This document shows, piece by piece, positions 6,816-14,899 of a DNA stretch of 17,161 bases (position 1 is its first letter; every line of letters starts with the position of its first letter). The DNA lies in assembly GCA_041623895.1 (NCBI GenBank), contig JBFJVZ010000123.1, positions 1-17,161 of the forward strand. Reading direction: 5' to 3'. The stretch is from JBFJVZ01 sp041623895. GTDB taxonomy: Bacteria; Planctomycetota; Planctomycetia; Pirellulales; Pirellulaceae. The position numbers and the translations under genes were made by a program. A model generated the notes under the pieces. That model was given only the letters and a program-made list of their open reading frames with translations, ran no database searches and was not told where the DNA came from.

Positions 6816-9800
6816 ATGGCATCGATCACGGATCTGCAAACCATTGATTGGGCGGCGTCGGCTCGAACGTTTTTTGACGACTCCGATAGCGCGATGTTCG
6901 TCTTTCAGCCGCAAGACTTGCAATTGGTCAAAGTCAATGCTTGCGCAGAGCAATGGATGGGAATTTCCTGGTCGCAAGTGTCAAACTTTCGAGTCGATGA
7001 ATTGTTGGAGTCGGACGATTCCGATTCCTTCGCTGATTTGATCGCTGCCTGTCGGGCCAGGCAATCCTTTGCAACTGCCGAGTCGGTGTGGTTAAGACGT
7101 AGCCAGCGTGGTCCGCTGGAGGTCAATGTCACCGTCGGTCAGCTTCCCGCCGAGCCTGAGCCGTTGGGGTTGCTGATCGTGCGAGAGATCGATGCATCTG
7201 ACAACCTTCACCGTGAGCTGCGTGAAACGAATACGCGACTGGTGCAGCAGCGCGAGGCACAGTATCGCTTGCTCGTCGAGAATGCGCCACTGTGCATTCA
7301 CAGCATCGATGTTCAGCGGCGATTGTCATCGATCAATCCAGCCGGAACGGCGATGATGGGAGCACGCGATCCAGGGGAATTAATCGGCCGTGATTACTTG
7401 AGTTTCATCGACCAGACGGATAGGGAGCGGATCGAACGGCTGTTGACTGAAGCCTATCAAGGACACACCGCTGACTTCGAGTTCACTTGCTTGACGGAAA
7501 CGGGCAAACGCCGTTTCAAGTCAAATTTCATTCCGATCACCGATGCCGATGGTGAGGTGAAAAAAGTGATCGGTACGACGGAAGACATCACCGGCAGGGT
7601 CCAGGCTCTACAACAGTTGCGGATCAACTCGCGCGCCCTTGCCGTTGCTGATGTTGGGATTGTGATTGCCGATGCGCGATTGGATGATGTACCGATCGTC
7701 TATTGCAATGCGGCATTCCAGCGAATCACAGGCTATCCGCAACAGGAAGTGCTGGGACGCAATTGCCGATTCCTGCAAGCGCATGACCAAGGCCAGCCCG
7801 GAGCCGAAGAGTTGAGCGAGGCGCTTTCAGCACAACGCGAGTGCACGGTGTTGCTGCGGAATTACCGCAAAGACGGGACAATGTTTTGGAACGAACTGAG
7901 CATTTCGCCAGTGCGTGATGAAAGCGGGGTGGTGACGCATTTCGCAGGTTTCTCCAAAGATATTTCCGCACGAGTTGCTGCGGAGTCGCAGCTGCGTGAT
8001 AGCGAGGTTCGATTTCGCACGCTGTGTCGCGATGCACCGCTGGGGATTTTTCTCACCGATGTCGATGGCAGATGCAATTACGTTAACGAAATTGGGGCCC
8101 GCATTTGCGGACAATCTCGCCAGGCGATTTACGGGGATGGTTGGGTGCGCACGCTTCATCCCGATGATCGATCGCGGATCGTGAAAGCTTGGAAGGCGGC
8201 TGTTAGAAAGCAACAAAAATTCGAGCTTGAGGCTCGTTTTTGTCACGCCGATGGGAGTATCACTTGGGGCCACGTCTGGGCCAACCCGCACTTGAGCGAT
8301 CAGGGTGAGGCGATCGGCTACGTTGGTTCGATAGTTGATGTGACCGAACGCAAGCAAGCACTTCGGGAACTGGAAGAAAGCGAACGACGGTATCGAACGC
8401 TGGTCGAAGATGCACCCGAAGCGATCATGGTCGTCGATATGGACGACGGCAGGTTTGTCGATTGGAATGATGCAACATTGAAGCTCTTTCGATCGGACGC
8501 CGAAACAATCGCAGGCAAGTTTTTGTGGGATTTCTTTCCCGAAAAGCAGCCCGACGGGCGGGATTCCAGCGAGGCGGCAAAAGAAGTGATGAGAGCTTCC
8601 CTGGGGGGCGAGTCCCCGGCCTTCGAGTGGATGCACGTTGACTCTGCCGGTAACGAAATCCCCTGTGAGATTCGTTTGACTGGATTGATGTTCGGCGATC
8701 GACAACTCGTCCGCGGAACCGTAACAGACATTAGTCAGCGGATCGCCGACCAGCGGCAACTGCGGCGCACAAGATTGGCAGTGGAGAGTACATCGGACGC
8801 CATGTTCGTGATCAATGAACAAGGCCAATTTATCGACGTTAATCAGACGGCTTGCGACCGGCTTGGATACAGACGTGATGAACTGCTGACCATGACAGTG
8901 TCCGACATCAATCCGAATTACCCGATGGAGGCCTGGCCCGGGCATTGGCGCGATCTGAAGGAAGCGAAGAAGGCGGTTTACGAATCTGTGCACTTAAAAA
9001 AGGATGGCACGAGTATCCCGGTGGAGATCTCCAAATCGTTTGCCACAGTGGGTGGAGAAGAATTCGCCTTTGCTTTCGTGCGCGATATTACTGAGCGAAA
9101 GAAAGTCGAGACACTGCTGGAAAGCACGCAATTTGCCGTCGATAACAATGTCAGCGCGATCGTTCGCATTAACTCCGCAGGTCGATTGATCTACGTCAAT
9201 CATGCAGCTTGCCAGGATTTGCAATATTCACGCGATGAATTGCTGTCGATGCATATTTGGGATATCGATCTGAATTGGCCAGAAGATGACTGGCTAGATC
9301 GGTGGAATCAGATCAAGCACGCAGGATCCTCAATGATCGAGACGATGCATCGGCGCAAGGATGGCAGCGTTGTTGATTGTGAAGTCACAGCTTGTTATGT
9401 CAGCTTTGATGGCGAAGATTTCGTATTCGCGTTCTGCGTTGACATCACCGATCGCAAGCAGGCTCAGCAGCGGCTCCGCCAGCGCGAGACACAGCTCGCT
9501 CACGTCAGTCGGCTGTCCACCATGGGCGAGATGGTGGCCGGCATTGCACACGAGGTGAATCAGCCGCTCTATTCGATTTTGAATTTTTCCAAAGCGACCA
9601 AAAATAATTTGGCGAATCCGACTGAGAAGAATCTTCAGCAAATTGCCACTTGGAATCACCAGATTACGGAGGCCGCCACACGTGCCGGAGGCATCATCAA
9701 ACGGTTGCGAGCCTTCGTATCCCAGGAACCGGTCGAATGTTCGGATGTCGAAGTCCACTCGCTGATCAAGGATGCCCTGGAATTGGTGGCATACGAGATC

Positions 9801-10202
9801 AAACAGGCCAACGTCACGATCCAAACGGATTTTTGTCCAGGCAGCGTGGTGGTTCTTGCCGACCGTGTGCAGACGCAGCAAGTTTTGGTAAACCTGCTGA
9901 TCAATGCGGTGGAAGCCATGGAGCGATCAAATCCCGAAACGCGTAGAATTGCTGTTCGCACACGAAAATACGAACAATACATCGAAGTAGCTGTATCCGA
10001 TTCTGGACCTGGTTTCCACGATTGCAATGAACGGACCCTGTTCGATCCATTCATGTCGACCAAAGACGGTGGGATGGGGATGGGGCTGGCGATTAGCAAA
10101 ACGATCATTGAGTCGTTTGGAGGGCGGCTGACGGTTGAATCAGACAAGAACGAAGGGGCGACGTTTCTTTTCACTTTGCCATTGGCGAAAAACCATGTTT
10201 GA
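6816..10202 (+). CDS. Soluble multi-PAS/LOV sensor histidine kinase
   Basis: A 1128-residue protein with no signal peptide or membrane helix, so cytoplasmic. Seven PAS-type domains can be read at about 20-125, 147-265, 270-388, 395-512, 522-642, 650-762 and 768-880, most ending in the D[IV][TS]xR linker. The third is a LOV domain: FQRITGY, then GRNCRFLQ with photoactive Cys317, then NYRKDG (Asn349) and FWN (Asn359). Where LOV domains normally have the signalling Gln (F-x-G-x-Q) it reads FAGFS, with Ser380. The transmitter follows: H-box GEMVAGIAHEVNQPL with phospho-acceptor His912, N-box VLVNLLINAVEAM (Asn1030), G1 SDSGPG and G2 GMGMGLAI. This FixL/DctB-like core suggests autophosphorylation and transfer to the adjacent FixJ-like regulator. 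Light sensing via FMN is inferred from the LOV motif; other PAS ligands are unknown. The gene overlaps the regulator by 8 bases. No clear Shine-Dalgarno precedes the ATG. Confidence 0.95.
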   Translation: MASITDLQTIDWAASARTFFDDSDSAMFVFQPQDLQLVKVNACAEQWMGISWSQVSNFRVDELLESDDSDSFADLIAACRARQSFATAESVWLRRSQRGPLEVNVTVGQLPAEPEPLGLLIVREIDASDNLHRELRETNTRLVQQREAQYRLLVENAPLCIHSIDVQRRLSSINPAGTAMMGARDPGELIGRDYLSFIDQTDRERIERLLTEAYQGHTADFEFTCLTETGKRRFKSNFIPITDADGEVKKVIGTTEDITGRVQALQQLRINSRALAVADVGIVIADARLDDVPIVYCNAAFQRITGYPQQEVLGRNCRFLQAHDQGQPGAEELSEALSAQRECTVLLRNYRKDGTMFWNELSISPVRDESGVVTHFAGFSKDISARVAAESQLRDSEVRFRTLCRDAPLGIFLTDVDGRCNYVNEIGARICGQSRQAIYGDGWVRTLHPDDRSRIVKAWKAAVRKQQKFELEARFCHADGSITWGHVWANPHLSDQGEAIGYVGSIVDVTERKQALRELEESERRYRTLVEDAPEAIMVVDMDDGRFVDWNDATLKLFRSDAETIAGKFLWDFFPEKQPDGRDSSEAAKEVMRASLGGESPAFEWMHVDSAGNEIPCEIRLTGLMFGDRQLVRGTVTDISQRIADQRQLRRTRLAVESTSDAMFVINEQGQFIDVNQTACDRLGYRRDELLTMTVSDINPNYPMEAWPGHWRDLKEAKKAVYESVHLKKDGTSIPVEISKSFATVGGEEFAFAFVRDITERKKVETLLESTQFAVDNNVSAIVRINSAGRLIYVNHAACQDLQYSRDELLSMHIWDIDLNWPEDDWLDRWNQIKHAGSSMIETMHRRKDGSVVDCEVTACYVSFDGEDFVFAFCVDITDRKQAQQRLRQRETQLAHVSRLSTMGEMVAGIAHEVNQPLYSILNFSKATKNNLANPTEKNLQQIATWNHQITEAATRAGGIIKRLRAFVSQEPVECSDVEVHSLIKDALELVAYEIKQANVTIQTDFCPGSVVVLADRVQTQQVLVNLLINAVEAMERSNPETRRIAVRTRKYEQYIEVAVSDSGPGFHDCNERTLFDPFMSTKDGGMGMGLAISKTIIESFGGRLTVESDKNEGATFLFTLPLAKNHV

Positions 10203-10818
10203 GAAGGCGACCGTTTATATCGTTGATGATGACCAGCAAGCACGCGAGTCGGTTACGGCACTTGTGCAATCGATGGGCTTGACGGCGCTGGCATTTCCCT
10301 CGGCCGAAGAGTTTCTTGAACACGTCCGTCCGGATACGCATGGCTGCGTGGTGACGGACTTGAGAATGATTGGAATGAGCGGGATCGAATTGCAAGATGC
10401 GCTCCGCCAGCATGAAATCATGCTTCCTGTGATCTTAATCACGGCCTACCCGCGGACGTCACTGACCGTTCGCGCCATGAAGCACGGTGCAATCACGCTG
10501 CTGGAGAAACCCTACGAAGACGATGATCTGTGGGACGCCGTGCGCGAAGGCTTGCTGCGGGACGAACAGCAACGCGAAAAGCGACTGCGGCAACGGGAGA
10601 TCCGCAAGCGGCTTGAATCGCTGTCTGAAAAACAGCAGCAAGTCATGGAGTTCATGGTCGAGGGAATCGCCAACAAGGTCATCGCGCGACGCCTGGATGT
10701 CAGTATCCGCACGGTCGAGAATCGACGCCATGAAATCTTCGAGAAGATGCAGGCTAAGTCGCTGGCTGAGCTTGTGCAAATGGTTTTCACGGTACGCGAA
10801 GAGGTCAATGCGGGATAA
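10195..10818 (+). CDS. FixJ-type response regulator (receiver plus LuxR/GerE helix-turn-helix)
   Basis: A 207-residue protein from the ATG at 10195. An upstream in-frame ATG at 10135 would give 227 residues, but the extra stretch is only kinase sequence read in another frame, and the receiver begins properly at MFEKATVYIVDDD. Receiver residues are complete: acidic pocket Asp11-Asp13, phospho-acceptor Asp55 in VVTDLRM, Thr83 and Lys105 in EKPYE. A linker leads to a LuxR/GerE DNA-binding domain (about 145-200), with LSEKQQQVMEFMVEGIANK and RTVENRRHEIFEKM. It most resembles the FixJ/TodT/NarL class and should bind DNA once phosphorylated. The ATG overlaps the last 8 bases of the kinase gene (ATGTTTGA), so the two are translationally coupled and almost certainly partners. 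The next gene is convergent, 21 bases away; a weak 4-bp hairpin (10826-10839) lies between. Confidence 0.95.
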   Translation: MFEKATVYIVDDDQQARESVTALVQSMGLTALAFPSAEEFLEHVRPDTHGCVVTDLRMIGMSGIELQDALRQHEIMLPVILITAYPRTSLTVRAMKHGAITLLEKPYEDDDLWDAVREGLLRDEQQREKRLRQREIRKRLESLSEKQQQVMEFMVEGIANKVIARRLDVSIRTVENRRHEIFEKMQAKSLAELVQMVFTVREEVNAG

Positions 10819-10839
10819 CTACCTCGACCAGCGCCGGTC

Positions 10840-12051
10840 TCATGCCCAGTCAAAATACGGCCACGCTTCTTCATCCAACCTGCCCGGCGGGACTTCGACA
10901 AATCCACTGCTGTGGCCCAGCGAAACCAAGTCACCCGAACCCTTGCTGATCACGGGTGTGGCCCTGCCGTGCCCCGTCATCCGCACCAGCCGCAGCCAAT
11001 GCAGGGGAAGGGTTTTGCTGCCCGCTTGTTCCAGCCGAACAACCGTTTGTGGCGCGTTCCAGTCGCGTTGGCCGCTTTGTTTACGAAGCATCGGGATGGC
11101 AAATCTTCGACACCCCACTGTCGCGCTCACCGGATTGCCGGGTAAGCCCAGAATCAGTTTCCCCGACTTCGTCACGCCGCCCAGAATTGGCTTGCCCGGG
11201 CGAATGGGCAGGCCATGAAAGATGACTTCGCCGCCAAGCTGCTGGACCACATCGGGCACGTAGTCGTAATCACCCATCGACACACCGCCAGTCATTAGCA
11301 CCGCATCGCATTGATCGATCCGCTCGTTCATCAATGCAGTCATGGATTCGCGGTCATCCCGGCAATGATCGACGTGCTCGACCACGATCGATGTTTGCGG
11401 ACGTAGCAAAGCCGCCAGTGAGAATCGATTGCTATTGCGAAGTTGCCAGGCAGCCGGCTGCTGCTCGGCAAACATGCCGACCTCGTCACCGGTGGTGATG
11501 ATCGCCACTCGCACGGCGCGGTACACATTGGCGGCATAGCAACCGAAGTTCGCCATGGTTGCCAACTGCGCCGAAGTCAACCGCGTTCCCGACGCCAGGA
11601 CTGAAGTTCCGGCAGCTGCGTTTTCGCCTCCGCGGCGAATGCTTTCACCGGGTTTCGCCTGCCGTGCCGCTTCGAGAAAACGGATCGCGCCAGATAACTC
11701 TTCCGTATCTTCGCGCTTGATCACCGCCTCGCATCCGTCCGGAACCAGTGCGCCGGTGAAGATGCGAACAACGGCGCTCGGCTGTAGCTTTGCTGGCGGC
11801 TGACCGGGAACACTCTCACCACTGACGGGAATCGAATCACTGCGCCGAAGATCAGCCATCCGGATCGCATATCCATCCATCGCCGAAACATCCGCTGCCG
11901 GACTGTCCCGATCCGCCACAACATCTTCACGGAGCACGCGGCCGACACAATCGATCGCGTCAAGAGAATCCGTTTCGGTAACGGGGGACAGCCGCTGGGC
12001 AATCGCTGCGATCGCGGCGGAGGGGTTGTCGTAGGCAAACTTAGGGGCCAT
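10840..12051 (-). CDS. moeA: Molybdopterin molybdenumtransferase MoeA
   Basis: A 403-residue protein of normal MoeA length. Motifs include SAMDGYAIR (about 56-64), the substrate-site segment IFTGALVPDGCEAVIKRED (97-115), ITTGDEVG (185-192), LMTGGVSMGDYDYV (252-265) in the MoCF/MogA-like domain, and LGLPGNPVSA (301-310). The enzyme inserts molybdate into adenylylated molybdopterin, completing Mo-molybdopterin. It is the last gene of the minus-strand cofactor operon; its ATG overlaps the 3' end of mobA by 11 bases, so translation is coupled. Its product is the substrate of MobA, encoded just upstream. The MoeA C-terminal domain IV is present. Assignment is secure. Confidence 0.96.
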   Translation of the reverse strand: MAPKFAYDNPSAAIAAIAQRLSPVTETDSLDAIDCVGRVLREDVVADRDSPAADVSAMDGYAIRMADLRRSDSIPVSGESVPGQPPAKLQPSAVVRIFTGALVPDGCEAVIKREDTEELSGAIRFLEAARQAKPGESIRRGGENAAAGTSVLASGTRLTSAQLATMANFGCYAANVYRAVRVAIITTGDEVGMFAEQQPAAWQLRNSNRFSLAALLRPQTSIVVEHVDHCRDDRESMTALMNERIDQCDAVLMTGGVSMGDYDYVPDVVQQLGGEVIFHGLPIRPGKPILGGVTKSGKLILGLPGNPVSATVGCRRFAIPMLRKQSGQRDWNAPQTVVRLEQAGSKTLPLHWLRLVRMTGHGRATPVISKGSGDLVSLGHSSGFVEVPPGRLDEEAWPYFDWA

Positions 12052-12604
12052 CGAACAAATCCTGCGGAGTGTTAACGTTATGGCAGGCAGCCGCTGGGAT
12101 GCCAGCGGTGGCGTAGTTCTCAGATTTCATCCAATTCATCAGGCTGCGATCCGCAGAGGCAGCCAATTGCTCGATTTTCCCGAGTAACGAGACTGGATAG
12201 ACGGCAACCAGCGGTTGCAGTTGCTGGGCGTGGGCGACAGTCAATCCGTTTGATCGTTGCCAGATTTGTTTGATGGCACGTAGATCGCTGTCTGTCAAAT
12301 GGGGCATATCGACCGGCGTGAACAGGCACGCAGCAAACGAATTCTGCTTGGCAAAACGCAACGAAGCAGCAATTCCCACCGCGGGTCCCTGATAAGCAAT
12401 CGGATCCAGGATCAGATGATGTTCGGTTTCTATTCTCTGGTGACAGCTGATACCGACCGCGTCACAAACCACCGCGATTCGTCGCACTGCGTGCTGCAAG
12501 TAAGTCGTGCCGTCGGCATGTTGCAGGAATGATTTATCGCGGCCCATCCGCGAGCTCTTGCCGCCGCAGAGGACAACTCCGAGCAGCTGCGGGGAATTGG
12601 TCAC
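12041..12604 (-). CDS. mobA: Molybdenum cofactor guanylyltransferase MobA
   Basis: A 187-residue protein from a GTG start at 12604. A longer frame from an ATG at 12643 would run into the upstream gene. GTG is preferred because it overlaps that gene's stop as GTGA (12604-12601), a common coupling arrangement, and puts the nucleotide-binding motif at the usual distance from the start. Motifs are VVLCGGKSSRMGRDKSFL (10-27), ILDPIAYQGPAVGI and FTPVDMPHL with metal-binding Asp99. MobA transfers GMP from GTP to Mo-molybdopterin, giving the guanine dinucleotide form used by DMSO-reductase-family enzymes such as assimilatory nitrate reductase. That target is inferred, because no molybdoenzyme lies in the window. 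The 3' end overlaps moeA by 11 bases. Confidence 0.93.
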   Translation of the reverse strand: MTNSPQLLGVVLCGGKSSRMGRDKSFLQHADGTTYLQHAVRRIAVVCDAVGISCHQRIETEHHLILDPIAYQGPAVGIAASLRFAKQNSFAACLFTPVDMPHLTDSDLRAIKQIWQRSNGLTVAHAQQLQPLVAVYPVSLLGKIEQLAASADRSLMNWMKSENYATAGIPAAACHNVNTPQDLFDGP

Positions 12605-12921
12605 GGCTGACTCTCGTGTTTTTCCAGCACGTCTTCGACCCACGATCGTGAACGCATCATGGTTGGAAATCCGATCGTGGGAGCCGTGAGCACGGCAACA
12701 TGACGCAGATCTTCTGCGGTGCAGCCGGCCGCCAGTGCCTTACGAGTGTGCGAGTGTGCGGCGCCTTCCAGTCCGGCCCCGAGACTGATCGCCAGTTTAA
12801 CCAGTGCGACTTCTCGAGCGGACAACGGCCCGGCCGCGCGCGCCGCTTGTCCAAATGACTCATAAGATTGCATCAGTTCGGGATACGTTTGCTGCATTTG
12901 TTGGTAAGGTTTCGGAATCAT
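12601..12921 (-). CDS. Carboxymuconolactone decarboxylase/AhpD-like small protein
   Basis: A 106-residue all-helical protein starting MIPKPYQQM at 12921. The open frame continues up to 13155, but that part overlaps cobA-hemD and has no domain pattern, so the short start is right. The core AREVALVKLAISLGAGLEGAAHSHTRKALAAGCTAEDL (cited here in pieces: AREVALVKLAISLGAG, then LEGAAHSHTRKALAAG) matches the CMD family. The CXXC redox pair of AhpD-type members is missing: the aligned segment is LEGAAHSH, with the conserved histidine kept (His58). Peroxidase-linked disulfide chemistry is therefore unlikely, and the true reaction is unknown. It sits 38 bases after cobA-hemD and overlaps mobA by 4 bases (GTGA), so it is part of the cofactor operon and may have a related or protective role. 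Confidence 0.85.
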   Translation of the reverse strand: MIPKPYQQMQQTYPELMQSYESFGQAARAAGPLSAREVALVKLAISLGAGLEGAAHSHTRKALAAGCTAEDLRHVAVLTAPTIGFPTMMRSRSWVEDVLEKHESQP

Positions 12922-12959
12922 TTTGCTATGCGTGCGACGAAGGAGGATTGTGGGGGAAC

Positions 12960-14471
12960 TTAAGACTTGGCGATGATCGCCTCGACCAGGCCCTGCATGG
13001 TGTAGGGACTGGCTTCCGCCGAGACTTTGATGCCCAGATCGGCAAGCGTCTGCGAAGTAACGGGACTCAGGCTTGCGATCATCGATTTCCCAAGCGTGGA
13101 GCCGAACATCTTCTGCAGATTCTCGGCCGTCGCGCTGCTGGCGACCGTAATCCAATCGATCTTGCCGGCACTCGCTAACTGCACAATCTGCTTGTCGGCC
13201 ACCGCCACGTCCTGGTGAGAGTAAGCGATCACTTGATCGACGTCAGCGCCGGCGTTCTCCAAGGCGTCCTTCAACACGTCACGACCGCGGCTGGCACGTA
13301 TGATCAGAACTTTCGATCCTGACGCGTTGGGCGCCAGATCGCCGGCCAGGGACTCGGCGCGAAAGTCCGTGGGGATGATATCCGCTTGGAGATGGAAATC
13401 GGCAAGTGATTTGGCGGTTTGGCTTCCCACCACGGCGATCTTTGCATGGCCAAACGCGCGACCATCAAGTCCGCTGCTAATCATGCGCTGCAAAAAATAC
13501 CGCACACCGTTTTGGCTGCAGAAGACCACGCTGTCGTAAGTTGCCAGTGACTGGATTGCCGCGTCCACGGGTCCCCAGTCATGGGGCGGTCCGGTCTGGA
13601 TGGCTGGCTGCAGGTAAACCGTTGCTCCTTGGTCTCGAAGCAATCTTGCCAGCGATTCGGCCTGATCGGCTGGTCGCGTCACCAGCACCGTTGTTCCAAA
13701 TAACGGACGGCGCTCGACCCAATTCATCGTGGAGGCTAACTCGGTGACTTTTCCCAGGATCACAATCACGGGCGGACGCATTTTGCTAGCCGGCACCAGT
13801 TGCTCGGCAACATCCGCCAGGCGGCAGCGAACGGTCTGTTGGTCTGGGTGGCTACAACGGCGAATCAGGGCTGCCGGCGTGTCGGGTGACTTGCCGGCAT
13901 CCATCAGTGCCTTTGTCCAGACGGCGGCGGTGGTCACACCCATGTAAATCACCAGCGTACCCGGGAACCGAGCCAACGCATCCCAGTCGAGTGCCGATTC
14001 GGTCTTTCCCGGTTCCTCGTGTCCGGTCACCAAGGCCACGGCTGAGGCATATTTTCGATGCGTGACGGGGATTCCCGCGTAGGAGCCGGCGGCGAGGGCG
14101 GCTGTGATTCCGGGAACAACCTCGACCGAGACTCCTGCTTGGTGCAGTGCCTGGACCTCCTCCGCAGTGCGTGCGAAGACGGCAGGATCACCGCCTTTCA
14201 ACCGTGCGACGCTGCGTCCGGCCCGCGCATGGTTCAGGATTTCCGCGACAATTTCATCCTGATTCCAGATCCGCGATTGTCCGTGTTTTCCCACACAAAT
14301 GTGCTCGGCCCGCCGTGCGTGCTGCAGTATTTCGGGATTACAGAGCCCGTCGTACAAAACGACATCGCTGCGCCCGAGTAGTTCCGCCCCGCGGAGCGTC
14401 AAAAGCCCGGGATCGCCAGGACCGGCGCCGATCAGGTAAACACGGCCGGCTGGGGGATCAGAGTCATTCAT
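12960..14471 (-). CDS. cobA-hemD: Fused uroporphyrinogen-III C-methyltransferase / uroporphyrinogen-III synthase (CobA-HemD)
   Basis: A 503-residue two-domain enzyme. Residues 1 to about 250 are the SAM-dependent methyltransferase: VYLIGAGPGDPGLLTLRGAE (11-30), VVLYDGL, VARLKGGDPAVFARTAEE (88-104), VEVVPGITAALAAGSYAGIP (116-135) and VTHRK. It converts uroporphyrinogen III to precorrin-2, the first step to siroheme. Residues about 256-503 are HemD: GTTVLVTRPADQAESLARLL, a central KIAVVGSQTAKSL and a C-terminal DWITVASSATAENL. HemD closes hydroxymethylbilane to uroporphyrinogen III. The fusion therefore makes and methylates the same intermediate, a known arrangement. Usual FGRGGEE is replaced by FARTAEE. 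It is the first gene of the operon continuing to the CMD-like protein, mobA and moeA, which suggests supply of siroheme and Mo cofactor for nitrate/nitrite assimilation (inference). No good Shine-Dalgarno precedes the ATG. Confidence 0.94.
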   Translation of the reverse strand: MNDSDPPAGRVYLIGAGPGDPGLLTLRGAELLGRSDVVLYDGLCNPEILQHARRAEHICVGKHGQSRIWNQDEIVAEILNHARAGRSVARLKGGDPAVFARTAEEVQALHQAGVSVEVVPGITAALAAGSYAGIPVTHRKYASAVALVTGHEEPGKTESALDWDALARFPGTLVIYMGVTTAAVWTKALMDAGKSPDTPAALIRRCSHPDQQTVRCRLADVAEQLVPASKMRPPVIVILGKVTELASTMNWVERRPLFGTTVLVTRPADQAESLARLLRDQGATVYLQPAIQTGPPHDWGPVDAAIQSLATYDSVVFCSQNGVRYFLQRMISSGLDGRAFGHAKIAVVGSQTAKSLADFHLQADIIPTDFRAESLAGDLAPNASGSKVLIIRASRGRDVLKDALENAGADVDQVIAYSHQDVAVADKQIVQLASAGKIDWITVASSATAENLQKMFGSTLGKSMIASLSPVTSQTLADLGIKVSAEASPYTMQGLVEAIIAKS

Positions 14472-14501
14472 AGCTGTTATTTTCGTCGAACAAGTTGACT
14501 C

Positions 14502-14530
14502 TGGACAGTCGGCCCCCAGATTGCGATACT
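14502..14530 (+). promoter_or_regulatory. Candidate sigma-70 promoter for rpsT
   Basis: TGGACA (14502-14507) and GATACT (14525-14530) are separated by 17 bases and match the sigma-70 consensus at 5/6 and 4/6 positions. Transcription would start near 14537, giving a leader of about 55 bases. That leader carries a small CGCC/GGCG hairpin (14568-14580) just before the start codon. It lies in the 121-base gap between divergent cobA-hemD and rpsT. Confidence 0.4.
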
Positions 14531-14592
14531 ACTTGGCCCAAAACATCCCAGTATTCTTCTTACTCGACGCCTTTCGGGCGACCTGAGCCAAC

Positions 14593-14862
14593 ATGCCCAA
14601 CACTGAAAGCGCAAAAAAGCGACTTCGTCAAAACGCCAAACGGCGACTTCAAAATCGTTCTCTCAAGAGTCGCGTTCGGTCTCAGATCCGACGCGTTCGC
14701 GAGGCGGTTGCCGCGGGAGACGCTGAAAAGGCACAGGCTGAACTTCGCTTGGCGACCAAGCGGATCGATCAAGCCGCCAGCAAGAATCTGATGCACAAGA
14801 ACACCGCCGCTAGATCCAAAAGCCGCTTGAGCAAGCTGGTCAAGTCGACCGCTAACAGCTAG
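14593..14862 (+). CDS. rpsT: 30S ribosomal protein S20
   Basis: An 89-residue, strongly basic, Lys/Arg/Ala-rich helical protein, the normal S20 length. Typical segments are MPNTESAKKRLRQNAKRR at the N-terminus, NRSLKSRVRSQIRRVREAV in the first helix, and KNLMHKNTAARSKSRLSKLV near the C-terminus. S20 binds 16S rRNA early in assembly of the small subunit. It stands alone on the plus strand with its own candidate promoter upstream and a strong intrinsic terminator 38 bases after the stop, so it is probably monocistronic. No Shine-Dalgarno is visible before the ATG. Confidence 0.97.
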   Translation: MPNTESAKKRLRQNAKRRLQNRSLKSRVRSQIRRVREAVAAGDAEKAQAELRLATKRIDQAASKNLMHKNTAARSKSRLSKLVKSTANS

Positions 14863-14899
14863 TAATTGATCGCAGCCGGGATTTTGGGTTCGACCGTGG

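Noticed and set aside
7827..8993. 388-residue open frame on the minus strand opposite the PAS domains
   Set aside because: It is antisense to well-defined LOV/PAS sequence, with no domain pattern of its own.
12922..13155. N-terminal extension of the CMD-like protein to an ATG at 13155
   Set aside because: The extension overlaps the conserved HemD C-terminus on the same strand in another frame and does not fit the CMD family, which starts near MIPKPY.
14495..14500. TTGACT considered as the -35 box of rpsT
   Set aside because: No -10-like hexamer lies 16-18 bases downstream; TGGACA at 14502 pairs better with GATACT at 14525.
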